DNA from: Gautieria morchelliformis
Lineage: Eukaryota; Basidiomycota; Agaricomycetes; Gomphales; Gomphaceae
Length of the DNA stretch: 64,000 nucleotides
Reading direction: 5' to 3'
Assembly: GCA_015179125.1 (NCBI GenBank)
Contig: WHVA01000371.1
Location: forward strand, 52,361 to 116,360
Shown here: positions 48,945 to 61,083 of the stretch, piece by piece
Layout of the letters: every line of letters begins with the position of its first letter
How positions within the stretch are numbered: the first letter of the stretch is position 1
The notes under the pieces: generated by a model
The model's database searches: none
Told to the model about the DNA's origin: nothing
What the model saw: only the letters and a program-made list of their open reading frames with translations
Program-made: the position numbers and the translations under genes

Positions 48945-49480
48945 GAGGACACACTACCTGTGGGGACACACGATTACCTGTGGGGACACGTTACGTATGG
49001 GGACACGCTACCTGTGAGGACACGTTATGTGTGGGACATGTTATGTGTGGGGACATGTTACATGTGAGGACACGCTACCTGTGGGGACACGCTACCTGTG
49101 GGGACACGCTACCTGTGAGGACACATTACGTTTGGGGACACACTACCTGTGAGGACACGTTATGTTTGGGGACACGCTACCTGTGAGGACACGTTATGTG
49201 TGGGGACATGCTACCAGTGGGGACACGCTACCGGTGGGGACACGTTACGTATGGGGACATGCTACCTGTGAGGACACGCTACCTGTGGGGACACGCTACC
49301 TGTGGGGACACATTACGTGTGGGGACATGCTACCTGTGAGGACACGTTACGTGTGGGGATATGCTACCTGTGAGGACACGCTACCTGTGAGGACACGCTA
49401 CCTGTGAGGACACGCTACCTGTGAGGACACGTTACAGGACACACTACCTGTGAGGACACGTTACGTGTGAGGACATGCTA
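48945..49480 (+). repeat. 17-bp minisatellite
   Basis: About thirty copies of gctacctgtgaggacac and the variant gttacgtgtggggacat. Unit 4 has the same block, shorter (56935-57250). Open frames across it arise from the repeat and are not genes. Confidence 0.85.
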
Positions 49481-49613
49481 TCCAACTGCACTTTGGGTCT
49501 TCCCCCATTTCTGATTTTGGTATTGCTTCTGGTTCTGTGAGAGTGTCACTGGAGGATCAGCTGGCATATCGATATAACCACATTATCAAAATTCAGGATC
49601 CCCAAGATCACTA

Positions 49614-49814
49614 TTGGATCTATTTCACAATGCACAAGCTTTGAAACCTGTGGATTATGACAATAGGCACAATCTTATAATCTCTGATGATTCAGTCAAG
49701 ACTATTACCACTTTCATGTCTAGAGTCGCTGGGAGGCCCATCCCAGAGGTCGAGAGAGAGCTCTGCATGTTCGGCTGTTCCATGGGTGCATACATGATTC
49801 ATGATACTATATGA
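49614..49814 (+). pseudogene. Gene-fragment-like segment in unit 2
   Basis: Reads as MDLFHNAQALKPVDYDNRHN, then DDSVKTITTFMSRVAGRPIP and ELCMFGCSMGAYMIHDTI, a protein-like stretch that I cannot identify. The same sequence is in unit 4 (57359-57702), where about 115 extra bases split it. It could be a captured host fragment, a known habit of Helitrons, or an element-specific ORF. Confidence 0.4.
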
Positions 49815-49930
49815 TCAGGGATATATTTTGCATGATCCTATTTACCCAATGCACTTGACCTTACTGATGCATTTGACCTTACCAAGGCGCTTGACCTACA
49901 CCCCCGCGCGAAGCGCGGGTACCCACCTAG

Positions 49931-52900
49931 TTACACTATATGAAAGCGCCTCGGTGGGTTGTGGGCGTCGAGCTTATGTCAGGTTTTATGTCAGCCTTAG
50001 TCAGCTGGCCAATCGGACACGAGCGGCGCAGCCGCGAGCCAAGGACGCGAGTGGTGCAGCTGGCCCAAACCGGATCATGCCGGGCTGCCGGTTTGCGCCA
50101 GTCTTCTGGCTCCAGCGCTCAATGCGGCTGCGCAGCGTTCTGGAGCGCGCTCGCGGCTGCGGTTTATGCCTGTCTGCCGGCTCAGGCGCTCAAAGCAGCG
50201 CTGCGCTGGCAGAACGCTGCGCAGCCGCATCTGCGCACTCCACCACCCTCCTCTCCTCTCTGCCTACTAGATAGAATAAAATTGTGTGAGAGTGAAACAA
50301 TAGATAGCCTATATAGTGTAGACTACAAAAGATCTCTTCCCAGGGAGATCTCTGCTCTGAACTATTGGGGTTGACCTCTTCAGTGGGGCAGCTTTTTCTC
50401 TGCTAAGGAGCCAGGTAGTCATCCCAGGCTGCCTTAGAGGGAGCTACAATTGCATTGCAGTTCTCTTAGTGTTGACTTGCACTACTGGTGGCTGAAGAAG
50501 ACATCTCCCAGGACCAGGACCAGGACCAGGACCTTTTACTGGAATTATTCCAGTTGGATAGCCGAAGAAGACTTGGATATTTTCATCAATCAATTTCCCT
50601 GTCCCTTCCTTGGTATGTATATATTTGTCTGTGGTCTGGTGTGAGCCATCTGACATTTATTTATTTTATTTTAAATAGAAATTAATAAATTCCCTTGACT
50701 TTGCTTAACAAACAATTACCTGTCCCTTCCTGGGTATGTATGTATTTCTCGGTGGTCTGGTGTGAGCTGTCTGACATTTATTTAATTAGAAATTAATAAA
50801 TTCCCCTGACTTTGCCCAAGATAAATTAACAACAACAGCATCTGCTTGCAAATGTAAGTTGAATTCTGGTAGCTTGATTGTTCCTCTAAGCTTATACCTG
50901 CATTTCTCAGGTATCCATCTACTCCAGAGAGAAATCGTCAGCAGGAGCGTGAAAGGGCAAGGGAGGAGCAGGAGGGTCATATGACATCGCCCACTGATCG
51001 GAGAGCACGTGCGCTTGCTGCTGCTGCTGTCAGAGCTCAGGACCAGCCACCCCCTCCCCCACAGCCTTTTGCCATCCCTCACCCTCCTCCTAGAAGCAAT
51101 GTCGCTGATCCTTTTCAACAACCTGTGGCCGGGCCATCACGTCCTCCTATGCTTGCACCCTCTTCACGTCTGCCCATGCTGGCACCCTCATCACGTCCTC
51201 CTAATCTCAGTCCTGGAGAGCAGGTGGCAGCCCTTCATGCTCAGTTAGTAGTTATCCCACCATTACAGCCCCTGAGAAGAAATAGGCCAGACCCTGTACA
51301 GCCAGCTCCTATAGTAGGTTCAGCAGCCATTGCAGACTTGCGTGCTCAGGCAGCTGCATTGCGGCCTTTGGGAAGGCACAGGCCTGCATCTGTACAACCA
51401 GCGCCTCCTCCTGTAGTAGGTTCTGCAGGAGTGGCAGCATTGCGTGCTCAGCCAATGCAATAAGACCAATGCCTCCGCTACTCCCTGCGCTTTTGCGGCC
51501 TCTTCAGCGACTCCCTGCACCTCCTCAGCCTCCTCAGCCACTCCCTGCACCTCCTCAGCCTCCCCAGATGTTCCCTGCACCTCCTCAGCCTCTCCCTGCA
51601 CCTCCACAGCCTCCTCAGCCACTCCCTGCACCTCCTCAGCCTCCTCAGCCACTCCCTATACCTCGGCAGCGTCCTCAGCGACCTCCTCCTTTTATTCCAC
51701 TCGGTCGCTCTAGAATAATCGAGGCAGATGTTCTGCGTCATGATCTGGGTCCCATGGTTGTTCCCTGCCCTGACTGTGGAGCATTACACTGGATGGCAGA
51801 ACGCCTGCAGAAATCCTCAAATGTGCGACCCAGGTTTGGTGATTGCTGTATGGAAGGAAAGGTGCAGCTGGAAGACCTGCCACAGCCCCCTCAGCCATTG
51901 AAACAGCTCTTAGAAGGCCAGGACCCTGAGGCAAAAGGATTTCGCCAGAATATCAGGCAGTATAATGCTGCGTTTGCATTCACTTCTGTGGGGGCCAACT
52001 TTGACCAAGATTTGCTTCGGGAGGGTCGTGGTCCATATGTGCTCAAGCTACAGGGTGAACTGTATCATCTCCATGGCTCTCTCCTCCCTGACAATGAAGA
52101 CGATCCAAAGTATGCCCAGCTTTACATATATGATCCTGCACTGGCTTTGGCAAAGAGAAAAAATCATCATGAGCGTCTGTCTCCAACTATCATGGGAGAC
52201 TTGCAGGAAATGCTCCTGCTATGCAATCCTCATGTGCGCACATATAAACAAGCAGCTGAGAGGCTCAGAGCTCAAGAACAGAATGGTGACATCCAGGCAA
52301 GGCTCACATACAGGGCACACAGGGATCCTAGGAGATATAATGTCCCAACTGCAGATGAGATTGCAGTCGTTCTTCCTGGAGATGGCATCGACCCTGGACC
52401 TAGGGATATTATTGTCCAGCTCAGAGGTGGACGTTTCAGAAGGGTATTGGATACCAATGCAAACTATGCCTCTCTGCACTATGTCTTGCTCTTTCCCAAG
52501 GGAGAGTTGGGATGGGAACCAGATATTCCTTATCATGAGCCAGAGGTGCTCGGCAGGCCAATCCCAATCCAAACAGACGGACACAGGTCACCCAAATACA
52601 GTACCATGCGTATCGTCTGTTCCAGAGAGCGAGAGAACCTACAACACTCCTGCGTGGTGGCAAATTGTTCCAGCAGTACATTGTAGACTCCTGGGCTGCT
52701 GCAGAGCAAAGCAGACTGAGGTGGATCAGGGCCAATCAACACACTCTGCGTGCTGAGCAGTATAACCAGATGGTAGATTCATATGGAGGCTTGGGCAATG
52801 ACATTGGAGATGCAAACAGCTTGGGTGTAAAAGTCATTCTGCCTGCGACATTTCAAGGGAGTACACGGGACATGAATCAAAACTGCCAGAACTCCCTGGC

Positions 52901-55900
52901 CATTGCAACAAAGAAGGGTCCCCCTGATTTATTTATTACCATGACTGCCAATCCAAAGTGGGATGAGATAGTGGCTGAGTTGCTCCCTGGACAAACTGCT
53001 CAGGACAGACCTGACCTGGTGTTGCGGGTGTTTCACCTCAAAAAGAAATACCTCATTGACTTGATCGTCAAGGACAAGATCTTTGGAGAAACTGTCGCTC
53101 GTGTTCACACTATTGAATTCCAGAAGAGGGGGCTCCCACACATGCACCTGCTTACCTGGTTCGATAGGGAGTCCAAGGTCAAACATCCACATGAGGTGGA
53201 TTCTATGATTTCAGCAGAGTTCCCTGATCCAGAGACACATCCTGTCCTCTACCAGTTGGTCTGTGAGCTGATGACACATGGTCCCTGTGGACAAATGAAT
53301 CCAGATGCACCCTGCATGGAAAATGGCAAGTGCAAGAAAGGCTTCCCAAAGCCATTCTGTGAGGAGACCGTTGTGAATGTAGATGGATATCCAAAATATC
53401 GTCGTGGCAATGATGGAAGGCTGCACAATGTCAGAGGTGACATGCTGGACAACAGATGGGTTGTGCCATACTCTGCTCTGCTCTTGCTCAAACTCCGGTG
53501 TCACATCAACCTTGAATTCACCTTCAGTGTGAGGTGCGTCAAGTATATCCACAAGTATCTATACAAGGGCCACGATCGGACCACGATGGAGTTCGGTGTC
53601 AACCATGATGAGATAAAGAAGTACCTGGATGCTCGCTATGTCAGTGCTCATGAGGCCTGTTGGAGGTTGCTGGAGCGGGAAATCCACACCCAGGTGCCTG
53701 CAGTCATGGCACTGCCAGTCCATGAAAAAGACCAGCAATCAGTCGTTTTCAATCCTGATGCTGATCCGCTCACCATCATGAACAGGGTTGAGGGGTCAAA
53801 GACAGCGCTCATGGCTTACTTTGAGGCCAATGCTGCCTACCCTCATGCACGCGATGTGCTCTATGTGGATTTTCCTGAGCATTTTACCTGGCAAAAAGAG
53901 GGAAGGGTATGGACACCACGTCAAAGGGGATATAGCATTGGACGCCTTCACTTTGCAAGCCCAAAATCAGGAGAGAGATTTTATTTGCGCACTCTGCTCA
54001 CGGTGGTCAAGGGGGCCAGATCCTTTGAGGAGCTTAGGACAGTGGATGGCATACAATGTGCTACTTACAAGGAGGCCTGTCTTGCCAGGGGACTTCTGGA
54101 GGATGATCAGGAGTGGAGGTTGTGTCTCCAGGAAGCCAGTGGCATGAAAACAGGTGCTCAGCTCAGACATCTCTTTGCCACCATCCTTGGTCATTGCATT
54201 CCCTCACAGCCTGACAGACTATGGGACGCCTTCAAGGAGCACATATGTGATGATCTCAGACATCGGCTCCAAGTCAGACACAATATCCAGGAGCCACGGG
54301 ATGATCAGCTCTATGATTTTGGCCTCTTTCTCTTGGATAAACTCCTTCAGCGTAATGGAATGTCCTTGAGCAGCTTTAAAGATATGCCTCGGGTGGTAGG
54401 CGAGTGGGAGGTCCTGATTGGAAACAGGTTCATAGCTGAGCAGAGGGACTATGACCCTGTTCAAGAGAGGCAGATGGCTGATGAGGCAGTTCCCAAGCTG
54501 AATGAGGGGCAAAGGTCTGCGCATGATCAGATATTACGGTCGGCACTGGACATAGATGCTCAGGGGAAACCTGATGGACAAATGTTTTTCGTCACTGGAT
54601 CAGGGGGCGCTGGGAAATCATTCACATGGAACACCCTAATCCACTCCTGTAGAGCAGAGAGTCTCATTGTGCTTGCTGTAGCCTCATCTGCAATGGCTGC
54701 ACTTATCCTCACTAATGGGACAACCTCTCACAGCATGCTTGGAATTCCAATTCCTGTCCATGAGGGCTCTCTCTCCTCCATCAAAAAGAACTCTGACCAG
54801 GCTGATATGCTGAGACTGGCCAGGCTCATCATTTGGGATGAGGCTGCAATGCAGCATCGCCATGCCATAGAGGCCATTGACAGGACACTGAGGGATTTCC
54901 TTGACCAGCCTGACAGACCCTTTGGTGGCATCACAGTCGCCTTTGGAGGTGACTTTCAGCAGACTCTCCCAATTGTCCCTAAAGGCTCCAAGGAGGATAT
55001 TGTGGGAGCTACCCTTCAGAAGTCATATCTGTGGCCAAAGATCAAGGTCCTCCATCTGACAGAGAACATGCAGGTGAGAAATGACCCTGACAGAGCCAGG
55101 TTTGCAGAATGGCTGCAGAATGTGGGTCAGGGAAAGGATCTCCCACTAGATCATACGTTCTCACTCCCTCCTCACATGGTTTGTGGCCCTGGAATTGCAG
55201 AGCTGATCCAGGAAATATACCCTGGCATTGGCAATGCAATCCCTGCCCAGGACAATTATTTTTTAGAGCGGGCCATCCTCTGTCCCAGAAATATTGAGGT
55301 CAATGAGATCAATTCCATGGTGTTGAGGCAGTTTCCAGGTGATGCTCAGGTCTTCCACTGTGCAGATTCTGTCAAGGAAACCGACTTTGCAGAGCAGTAT
55401 CCTGTGGAGTATCTGAATTCCATAGAGATGGGCTGTCTTCCTCCTGCTCACTTGGAAGTCAAGCCTGGAGTGCCTCTGATGATGTTGCGCAATTTGGATA
55501 AGAAGCAAGGACTATGCAATGGGACAAGGTTGCGGTTGGTGAGGATGAGGAATAGAGTGTTGGAGGTCAGGATCATCTCAGGTCCACGTGCAGGAAATAC
55601 TGCTTTCATCCCCAGGATCGCTATTTCACCATCAGAGGGAGAATTACCATTTGTGCTGCAGAGGAGACAGTTTCCAGTGTGTGTGGCATTTGCAATGACC
55701 ATCAACAAGTCTCAGGGACAGTCTTTGGGTACGGTTGGGCTGGACCTGAGATATCCAGTGTTTGGACATGGTCAGTTGTATGTTGGTGTTTCAAGGGGAA
55801 CAAGCTGGAACAAAGTAAAGGTCTTGCTTGAGGAGGGTTTGAACACAACCAACATTGTATATAAAGATGTATTACTTAGAGCTCCTTGATTTCTGATATC

Positions 55901-56051
55901 TACTTGATGTAAATTGATTACTTTGATTTTCCCCAATGCACTTGACCTTACTGATATGTTAGACTTACCGATGCGTTAGACTTACTAATGCGTTTGACCT
56001 TACCGAGGCGTTTGACTTGCACCCCCGCGCGAAGCGCGGGTATCCACCTAG
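49931..56051 (+). mobile_element. Helitron unit 3 (autonomous type), 6121 bp
   Basis: Starts TTACACTATATGAAAGCG right after the CTAG of unit 2. This is a different 5' end type (TT, not TC) from units 1, 2, 4 and 5, but the same as unit 6. It ends with the GC hairpin, then tatccac and CTAG at 56048-56051. It encodes a Rep-helicase gene very similar to that of unit 1 from the proline-rich region onward, but with a different 5' leader exon and no 150-bp cassettes. Confidence 0.85.
50488..55889 (+). pseudogene. Helitron Rep-PIF1 helicase, unit 3
   Basis: A short leader exon with a (CAGGAC)n repeat (QDQDQDQD) ends at 50612 before gtatgt. Splicing to 50911 gives SLPWYPSTPERNRQQ in frame; the start codon is uncertain. 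Proline-rich repeats, the Cys-rich finger (CPDCGALHW near 51765), Rep HUH motif GLPHMHLLTWF (about 53125), Tyr motif YIHKYLYKGHDR (about 53544), Walker A GSGGAGKSF (about 54598), Walker B IIWDEAAM (about 54826) and INKSQGQSLG follow. Two 1-bp losses compared with unit 1 break it: near 51452 (before the proline-rich block) and near 52586 (between the N-terminal domain and Rep). From 52665 to 55889 the Rep and helicase domains share one uninterrupted 1074-residue frame. Confidence 0.85.
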
Positions 56052-57873
56052 TCTAAGAGTGAAACACGCTCAGTGGGTTGTGGGCGCACCGCTGACAAAT
56101 AATGTTACGTAACAATTAGGTCAGCGGAGCGAGCGGTGCAGCCGCGAGCCCTAGGCCCCTGGCCCAGGCCAGACCATTGACGCTGCGCAGCAGCGTCCCA
56201 GGTCACGTGACCGGTTCGCATTCGTTGCGACCATACGCGAGGGTGGTCCGTGCACGACCCTTCACTCGGTATAAAGAGAGCGATGCTGCAGAACCGCACT
56301 CCCCACTGGTGTGTTCCTGTGTTCTGGCTGTGCTGGTGGGCTTACTATTGCTTTGGCTGGGCTCTGGGTGTCTTTGTGTGTGTCTCTGGGTGTCTCTGGG
56401 CTTCTCTGGCTGTGAATTGACACCAGCTTCTGCTTCAATGTCCTGTATATTTTTTTGATATTTTTCGCAAATACATATCAATAAACCTAACTTATTAATA
56501 GCCAACTTAATTATCATGTACATTTTTTTGATATTTTTTCGCAAATAGACATCAATAAATCTAACTTGCTAACCTTAATCACTGCCAACTTAAATATCCT
56601 GTACATTTTTTTGATATTTTTTCGCAAGTAGATATCAATAACTTATTCTGACTTGGCTAAAGTTAATAACAACTTCTGTTTTAATGTAGTGTGTTTTCTT
56701 TTTATCTTTTTTTGAAAAATAAATATAGATATCAATGAATTATCCTGACTTTGCTAAACTTTGTACCAGCTTCAGCTTAAATGTAGTGTACATTTTTTTG
56801 ACATTTTTTCAAAAGGTAGATATCAATAAATTATCCTGACTTTGCTAAAATTAATGACAACAGCTGCTTAAATGTGGTTTCTTTTGCTATTGTATATATG
56901 TCACAAAATAGATACTGATACATGTCCCTGATATGTGTGAGGACACATTACGTTTGGGGACATGCCACCTGTGAGGACACGTTACGTGTGGGGACATGCT
57001 ACCTGTGAGGACACGTTACGTGTGGGGACACGCTACCTGTGAGGACACGTTACATGTGGGGACACGCTGCCTGTGAGGACACGCTACCTGTGAGGACACG
57101 CTACCTGTGCGGACACGCTACCTGTGAGGACACGTTACGTGTGAGGACACGCTACCTGTGAGGATACGTTACGTGTGGGGACACGCTACCTGTGAGGACA
57201 CGTTACATGTGGGGACATGGTACCTGTGAGGACACGTTACGTGTGAGGACATGCTATCCAACTGCACTTTGGGTCTTCCCCCATTTCTGATTTTGGTATT
57301 GTTTCTGGTTCTGTGAGAGTGTCACCGGAGGATCAGCTGGCATATCGATATAACCACATTGTCAAAATTCAGGATCCCAAGATCACTATTGGATCTATTT
57401 CACAATGCACAAGCTTTGAAACCTGTGGATTATGACAATAGGTGCAATCTTACCGAAGCGCGTTCCATTTTCAATCAGCCCTTTAGTAAGAATACTAAGA
57501 GTAATTGGTGGTGTGTGCATAGTATTAGTAGTCACTCAAAGGCCTAGCAGAGTCCTATTTTCTTCGAATCTCTGATGATTCAGTCAAGGCTATTACCACT
57601 TTCATGTCTAGAGTCGCTGGGAGGCCCATCCCAGAGGTCGAGAGAGAGCTCTGCATGTTCGGCTGTTCCATGGGTGCATACATGATTCATGATACTATAT
57701 GATCAGGGATATATTTTGCATGATCCTATTTACCCCAATGCACTTGAACTTACTGATTCACTTGACCTTGCTGATTCACTTGACCTTACTGATTCACTTG
57801 ACCTTACTTATGCATTTGACCTTACCAAGGCGCTTGACCTACACCCCCGCGCGAAGCGCGGGTACCCACCTAG
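56052..57873 (+). mobile_element. Helitron unit 4 (non-autonomous A'), 1822 bp
   Basis: Starts TCTAAGAGTGAAACACGC after the CTAG of unit 3 and ends with the hairpin and CTAG at 57870-57873. It is a sister of unit 2 with the same internal order: promoter module, AT-rich repeats, 17-bp minisatellite, gene-fragment-like segment. It has an extra piece of about 115 bases at 57453-57567 and a longer run of 18-bp subterminal repeats (cttgaccttactgattca) at 57735-57840. Confidence 0.85.
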
Positions 57874-59089
57874 TCTAAGAGTTAAACGAGCACGGTGGGT
57901 GGTTGTGGGCGCCGCTGACAAATAATGTTACGTAAAAGTTAGATCAGCGGAGCGAGCGGCGCAGCCGCGAGCAATGAACGCTGCGCAGCAGCGTCCGCGG
58001 TCACGTGACCCGTTCGCGCGTGGTCCGTGCACGACACGCGCGGGCGGTATATAAAGGCAGTTCGGTAGGATGGAACGACAGGAATCTGCCTGACCTGCAA
58101 TTCATCTCTCTGCTCTCTGCTGTGTCTGCTCTCTGCTCTGTCTGCCGTCTGCTGCGCTGTCTGTGTCTTGAGCTGCGCTGTCTGTTTCTTTAGCTGTCTG
58201 TTTTGTTTCTTTAGCTGCGCTGTCTGTGTCTTGAACTGCGCTGTCTGTGTCTTGAGCTGCACTGTCTGTGTCTTTAGCTGCGCTGTCTGTGTCCTGAGCT
58301 GCGCTGTCTGTTTCTTTAGCTGCGCTGTCTGTGTCTTGAGCTGCGCTGTCTGTTTCTTTAGCTGTGCTGTCTTATTTCTTGAGCTGGCTGTCTATTGGCT
58401 TCACTGGCTTTGTATTGGTAGGTCTTCATTTTTTTTTTTTATACCACTGAAATGTATTTTAATTTTTTTATTTGGAATTTTATTATTTTTCACTTTATAA
58501 TTTTGTGAAATTTTTCAAAAATATATTTAAATAATCCCAAGACTTTGCTGAAAGAAATGTATTTTAATATAGATATTTTTCAGGTTTTTTTTTCGAAAAT
58601 TGACATCAATAAGTTTCTTCTAAAATTAATGACAATGAGTTCTGCTTTTAAATGTGGTTTGTTTTGTTGTTTTATTTACTGTAAAGCCGCTCACCAGGCA
58701 CTCCTCTCTGGCTATACTGGTGGCTGGCTTACTATTGCTTTGGCTGGGCTCTGGGCTTCTCTGGCTTTGGCTGGGCATTAATAACAGCTTCTGCTTCAAT
58801 GTACTGTACTTCTTTGACATTTTTTCGCAGATAGATGTCAATAAAATATCCTGACTTTGTGAAAATTGACAACAGCTCCAGCTTAAATGTACTGGACATT
58901 TGTTTTGACATGTTTCAAAAAATAGATAATCCTGAGCTAAAATTAATGACAGCAGCTGCTTAAATATGGCTTCCTTTACTATTTTATTTATGTCTGTATA
59001 TGTCACAAAATAGACATTGATACATGTCCCTGAGTTTGCGAAAAGTTAATGATAAGTAACAGCCTCTGCTTGCTTCACTTTGAAGCCCT

Positions 59090-60170
59090 TGGGGATATGC
59101 TACACATGCCATTGGGACATGCTATGCATGGGGACAGGCATGTTATGCATGGAGACACATATGTTATGCGTGGAGACACGCATGTTATGCATGGGGACAA
59201 GCATGTTATGAGTGGAGACATGCATGTTATGCGTGGGGACACGCATGTTATGCATGGGGACACGCATGTTATGCGTGGGGACACGCATGTTATGCGTGGG
59301 GACACGCATGCTATGCTTGGAGACACGCATGTTATGCGTGGGACATGTATGCTATGCGTGGGGACATGCATGCTATGCTTGGAGACATGCATGTTATGCA
59401 TGGGGACACGTATGCTATGCATGGGGACATGCATGCTACATGTGGGGACACACTATTCTTGGGGACAGACAGGCTATGCATGGGGACACACACGCTATGC
59501 ATGGAGACATGCATGTTATGCGTGGAGACATGCATGTTATGCGTGGGACAAGCATGCTATGCATGGGGACACACACACTATGCTTGGGGACACCCATGTT
59601 ATGCGTGGAGACATGCATGTTATACATGGGGACGAGCATGCTATGCATGGGGATGTGCACACTATATGTGGGGACACACTATGCTTGGGGGACACGGTAC
59701 AAACAAGGGACACACTACAGGGGAAAACACTACAAACAAGGGACATTCTACACATGCTATACTTGGGGACACACTACAAACAAAGGACATGCTATGCACA
59801 CTATACTTGGGGGACATGTTATGCATTGGGGACACACTTTGCACACTATACTTGAGGGAGATGCTACACACACTACATGTAGGGACATGCTACACATGTG
59901 GACACGCTATGCATGGGGACACACATGCTATAATTTAGGGACATGCTACATTTGGGGACATGCTACAAACCAGGGACATGCTACACACAAAATACTTGAG
60001 GGACATGTTATGCATGTGGGACATGCCATGCACACTGTACTGCATGTGGGGACACATATGGAGACATGCTACATGTGGAGACACACTACGTGTGGGGACA
60101 TGCTACATTTGAGGATGCAATACGTGTGATGACACACTACAGGCAAGGACACACTACATGTGAGGTAGGG
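59090..60170 (+). repeat. 21-bp minisatellite of unit 5
   Basis: Consensus catgttatgcgtggggacac plus g. The period of 21 is a multiple of three, so several frames on both strands stay open for hundreds of codons. It is regular to about 59700 and then more degenerate with acaaacaaggga words. Unit 6 carries the same block at 62325-63185. Confidence 0.85.
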
Positions 60171-60207
60171 GACATGAAACATGGGAGAAATGTGGAGAGT
60201 CATTACC

Positions 60208-60886
60208 TGTTATGTATCAGGTTTGGATCTAAAGGGACTGCAGCTTCAACTTATATGTTGCACCCCCAACTATTATCCTAAGTATTTTTGAGATCTGAGA
60301 TTGGAAGTTGGAAGAGGTTGAGTATTGTAACTGAAGTAGTAAGGGTTCAAGAATTGAGTTAAGTTGGATATCAGAAATCGAGTTGGAAGGCAGAGGTCAG
60401 AGAGACAGAGGCCTTGCAAGTACTTGCTGTGGTAAGAACAGGAAACAGTGCAAAGGGAGGCAAGTCAATCATCTGATTGCAGAACAGAGGCACACATGAC
60501 TGGGTTTTATACAAAGAGCTGAGAACAACATGTCAGAAGGTAGAGGTAAGCAATTCCAGTGCAAGCAAAAGTGACTAGGATAAATGGAGTACGTAACTAA
60601 TACGGAACAAGAGAGCTACAAGGGGTACCGGGTAGAACTAAGAACAATTAATAGGCAAAAGAACAAGGGAATGTGGGTCTAATTGATAGTGGAACAAATG
60701 GATCTCCTGATGCTCTGGACTTGCTATGCTAAGGGTCAAGTAGGGAAGGCCGGTGAATAAAGTCAAAAGGGGAAGTATGTGAATAGTAAAGAACAAGGGG
60801 ATCAAAAGGTCAAAGTGTGGACGTTGCGGAATAGAGCCAGGGAGGCATGGAGGTACCAGAGTTGGTCAAGCAGCATGGTCATAACA
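60208..60886. mobile_element. Solo LTR, 679 bp, inside Helitron unit 5
   Basis: TGTTATG ... CATAACA, a perfect 7-bp terminal inverted repeat with TG...CA ends, flanked by ttacc on both sides (60203-60207 and 60887-60891). Unit 6 has the same surrounding sequence without the LTR (cattacctatctttatgtg near 63194), i.e. an empty site. It has no genes. Confidence 0.85.
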
Positions 60887-61083
60887 TTACCTACGTTGAT
60901 GTGTTACTTAGAGCTACTTTCAATCAATAAGATGTGTTTGACTTATCTGAATGAAATTATCTTATCCGAATGGTTTGACTTATCCCAAGTTTGATTTACC
61001 CAAGGCTTTGACCTTGCTGATGTGTTTGACCTTACCGAGGCATTTGACTTGCACCCCCACGCGAAGCGCGGGTATCCACCTAG

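Larger units (their letters stand above)
48100..49930 (+). mobile_element. Helitron unit 2 (non-autonomous A), 1831 bp
   Basis: Starts TCTAAGAGTTAAACGC directly after the CTAG of unit 1 and ends with the same GC hairpin and CTAG at 49927-49930. No Rep. In order it holds a promoter-like module (48150-48290), a gtgtctctgggtgtctttct repeat (48370-48490), an AT-rich repeat of about 87 bp with ttttttcgcaaatagatatc (48520-48880), a 17-bp minisatellite (48945-49480) and a gene-fragment-like segment (49500-49814). Confidence 0.85.
57874..61083 (+). mobile_element. Helitron unit 5 (non-autonomous B), 3210 bp
   Basis: Starts TCTAAGAGTTAAACGAGC after the CTAG of unit 4 and ends at CTAG 61080-61083 after hairpin CCCACGC/GCGCGGG (one mismatch). 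No Rep. It has a promoter module with tatataaag at 58048, a 21-bp CT-rich repeat (ctgcgctgtctgtgtcttga, 58140-58390), AT-rich repeats, a 21-bp minisatellite (59090-59700) that degenerates to 60170, a solo LTR (60208-60886) and the subterminal ttgacctt repeats. Confidence 0.8.

Noticed and set aside
48945..49480. CRISPR-like array
   Set aside because: The repeats are 17 bp with no unique spacers and lie in a eukaryotic element, so this is a minisatellite.
58168..58500. Cys-rich ORF with LSCAVCVLSCAVCFF repeats, possible small secreted protein
   Set aside because: A 21-bp CT-rich repeat gives the pattern; the same region in unit 6 does not keep the same protein, and there is no cleavable signal followed by spaced cysteines.
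59049..60129. Long overlapping ORFs (up to 305 codons) of His/Met/Gly/Cys-rich repeats on both strands, and the like at 62314-63116
   Set aside because: They are translations of the 21-bp minisatellite; a period divisible by three keeps several frames open at once. No domain, no start context, no conserved single frame.
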